This document shows positions 13,310 through 14,525 of a stretch of 14,525 nt of DNA, in pieces. The stretch lies in the NCBI GenBank assembly GCA_019694835.1, contig JAIBBE010000011.1, positions 1-14,525 on the forward strand. The letters run 5' to 3'. The notes under the pieces are model-generated. The model was not told where the DNA came from. It saw only the letters and a program-made list of their open reading frames with translations, and searched no databases. This DNA is from Fimbriimonadaceae bacterium (GTDB taxonomy: Bacteria; Armatimonadota; Fimbriimonadia; Fimbriimonadales; Fimbriimonadaceae). The translations under genes were made by a program, and so were the position numbers. Every line of letters begins with the position of its first letter. Position 1 is the stretch's first letter.

Positions 13310-14419
13310 ATGACCGGAAATCCCCTTCATACACGACTGTGCGAAGAATACGGCTGCGAAGTACCAATCGTTGCTTTTGCCCACACCAAAGATGTCATTG
13401 CGGCGGTGTCCAACGCGGGCGGCATCGGAATTCTTGGTGCGGCCGGCTCCACTGCTGATGAACTTCGGTCGTCGATCCGGTGGATCAGGGAGCGGATCGG
13501 CAACAAGCCCTTTGGCGTCGACCTGCTCGTGCCTGCATCCTTCGTCGAAGGCAACAAAGAGGACCTCGAGGCGATGATACCCCAGGGTCACCGCGATTTC
13601 GTCTCGAATCTCCAGCGCGAAAACAATATCCCCGATCCAAAGTCACGTGGAGATCGAATGGGGTTGGGTCCGGAACTAGTCCGTCACGCCCGTGAATTGC
13701 TTGAGGTGCTCTTCGAAGAGAAGGTTCCGATTTTCGCCTCCGGGCTGGGTAGCCCAGCGTTTGCTATCGAGCGTGCGCACGAGCAAGGGATGAAAGTTTG
13801 GGGCCTCGTAGGGCTGCCCCGGCAGGCGCGCCGCCAGGTTGAAGCTGGCGTGGATGTAATCATTGCGCAGGGCTATGACTCCGGCGGCCATAGCGGAACC
13901 ATCGGCACATTCACGCTCGTCCCAGAGGTCATAAAGCTCGCGGAGGGCACAAACACCCTCGTGCTCGCGGGTGGCGGCATTTCCAATGGACGCCAGTTGG
14001 CTGCAGCCCTCGCGATGGGCGCAGATGGCATTTGGACTGGAACAATCTGGCTGGCCACACACGAATCGGAAACGGCCATGTTCCTCAAGCAGCGGCTCAT
14101 CGAAGCGCAGGCAGAAGATGCGATCCAGTCGCGAGCGATGTCCGGCAAGCCTATTCGTCAGCTTCGCTCCAAGTGGAGCGATGCGTGGAAGCAACCCGGT
14201 GCCCCCGAGCCGCTGGAGATGCCGTTGCAACCGATGCTCGTCAACAACGTGCTCGCTGGAATTGCGGAGGCAAGCATGGAGGATTGGATGACAACGCCAG
14301 CTGGGCAGAGCGTTGTCGGTATCCATGGCATCCGACCGGCTGCAGAAGTGGTATTCTCACTCGTGGAAGAGGCGCAGGATCAGTTCGATCGGATTGCCGG
14401 TACTCCGGTGGGAGTCTAG
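13310..14419 (+). CDS. Nitronate monooxygenase / 2-nitropropane dioxygenase-like FMN protein
   Basis: A 369-residue TIM-barrel flavoprotein of the nitronate monooxygenase family, which also includes enoyl reductase FabK relatives. Visible features are PIVAFAHTKDVIAAVSNAGG (19-38, the N-terminal strand and FMN region), PFGVDLL, PIFASGLGSP, QGYDSGGHSG (187-196) with the family's active-site His at 194, and the FMN phosphate-binding LAGGGISNGRQLAAALAMGA (219-238) then GIWTGT. Residues about 80-120 are a charged insertion after the VDLL strand that shorter members lack. A GAGGAG (13298-13303) stands six bases before the ATG. It has its own promoter, 285 bp after the regulator gene. Its role in the pathway is unclear: oxidation of a nitro compound or reduction of an unsaturated intermediate are both possible. 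Confidence 0.87.
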   Translation: MTGNPLHTRLCEEYGCEVPIVAFAHTKDVIAAVSNAGGIGILGAAGSTADELRSSIRWIRERIGNKPFGVDLLVPASFVEGNKEDLEAMIPQGHRDFVSNLQRENNIPDPKSRGDRMGLGPELVRHARELLEVLFEEKVPIFASGLGSPAFAIERAHEQGMKVWGLVGLPRQARRQVEAGVDVIIAQGYDSGGHSGTIGTFTLVPEVIKLAEGTNTLVLAGGGISNGRQLAAALAMGADGIWTGTIWLATHESETAMFLKQRLIEAQAEDAIQSRAMSGKPIRQLRSKWSDAWKQPGAPEPLEMPLQPMLVNNVLAGIAEASMEDWMTTPAGQSVVGIHGIRPAAEVVFSLVEEAQDQFDRIAGTPVGV

Positions 14420-14525
14420 CCCTTTCGGCATCCAAGCATTACACCTTCCAGGCATCCGGCAAACGGGCGCCAGGCAGGGGCCGCCGGGAGTGTGCGTCAT
14501 TCAACCCGGTGGCGCGGGGTATTGT

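Noticed and set aside
1..14525. CRISPR arrays, tRNA or rRNA genes
   Set aside because: No regularly spaced repeats and no cloverleaf-like or rRNA-like sequence were seen on either strand by eye.

Overview
The window holds one long minus-strand catabolic cluster (about 907-11636), a short plus-strand unit beside it (11945-14419), and a scrap yard of transposase remnants at the left edge (1-903). The organism cannot be named from this stretch. The substrate-binding lipoprotein leader (twin-arginine motif, Cys followed by Gly/Asp runs and a Thr/Pro-rich linker), the mid-to-high GC and the mix of CaiB-type CoA-transferases, crotonase, DUF35/thiolase pair and flavin enzymes recall Chloroflexota of the Dehalococcoidia/SAR202 type. 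An actinobacterium is the main alternative. This is an impression, not a placement.

Layout. 1-903: 3' ends of IS30, IS3 (frameshifted) and IS630 transposase genes, with a 100-bp element bounded by 29-bp imperfect inverted repeats (465-564) directly before the IS630 remnant. Then, in transcription order on the minus strand: a family 5 substrate-binding lipoprotein (9876-11636), two Dpp/Opp-type permeases (8849-9793 and 7885-8799), two class III CoA-transferases joined TGA/ATG with no gap (6517-7719, 5287-6516), an enoyl-CoA hydratase (4423-5223), a thiolase-fold protein without the nucleophilic cysteine (3215-4393), a stand-alone DUF35 zinc-ribbon/OB-fold protein (2761-3180) and a Baeyer-Villiger monooxygenase (907-2574). 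On the plus strand lie a PAS/pseudo-receiver/LuxR-HTH regulator (11945-13024) and a nitronate monooxygenase-like flavoprotein (13310-14419). No transporter ATPase gene is present.

How the genes may work together (inference). A carboxylate-bearing compound is imported, activated to its CoA thioester by a CoA-transferase, and hydrated by the crotonase. The hydroxyacyl-CoA is then cleaved by a retro-aldol reaction by the Cys-less thiolase-fold protein with its DUF35 partner, in the manner of the steroid side-chain aldolase Ltp2-DUF35. Retro-aldol cleavage of a tertiary beta-hydroxyacyl-CoA releases a ketone, which is the kind of substrate the neighbouring Baeyer-Villiger monooxygenase turns into an ester or lactone. 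The set therefore reads as a branched-chain, terpenoid or steroid-like side-chain degradation pathway.

Regulation. A repeated box, two TGATAC copies exactly 21 bp apart with a 13-bp identical stretch around the second copy, lies upstream of both the binding-protein gene and the nitronate monooxygenase-like gene, in the same orientation to each. The regulator gene sits between the two sites. This suggests a local two-promoter regulon and is the best-supported non-coding finding.
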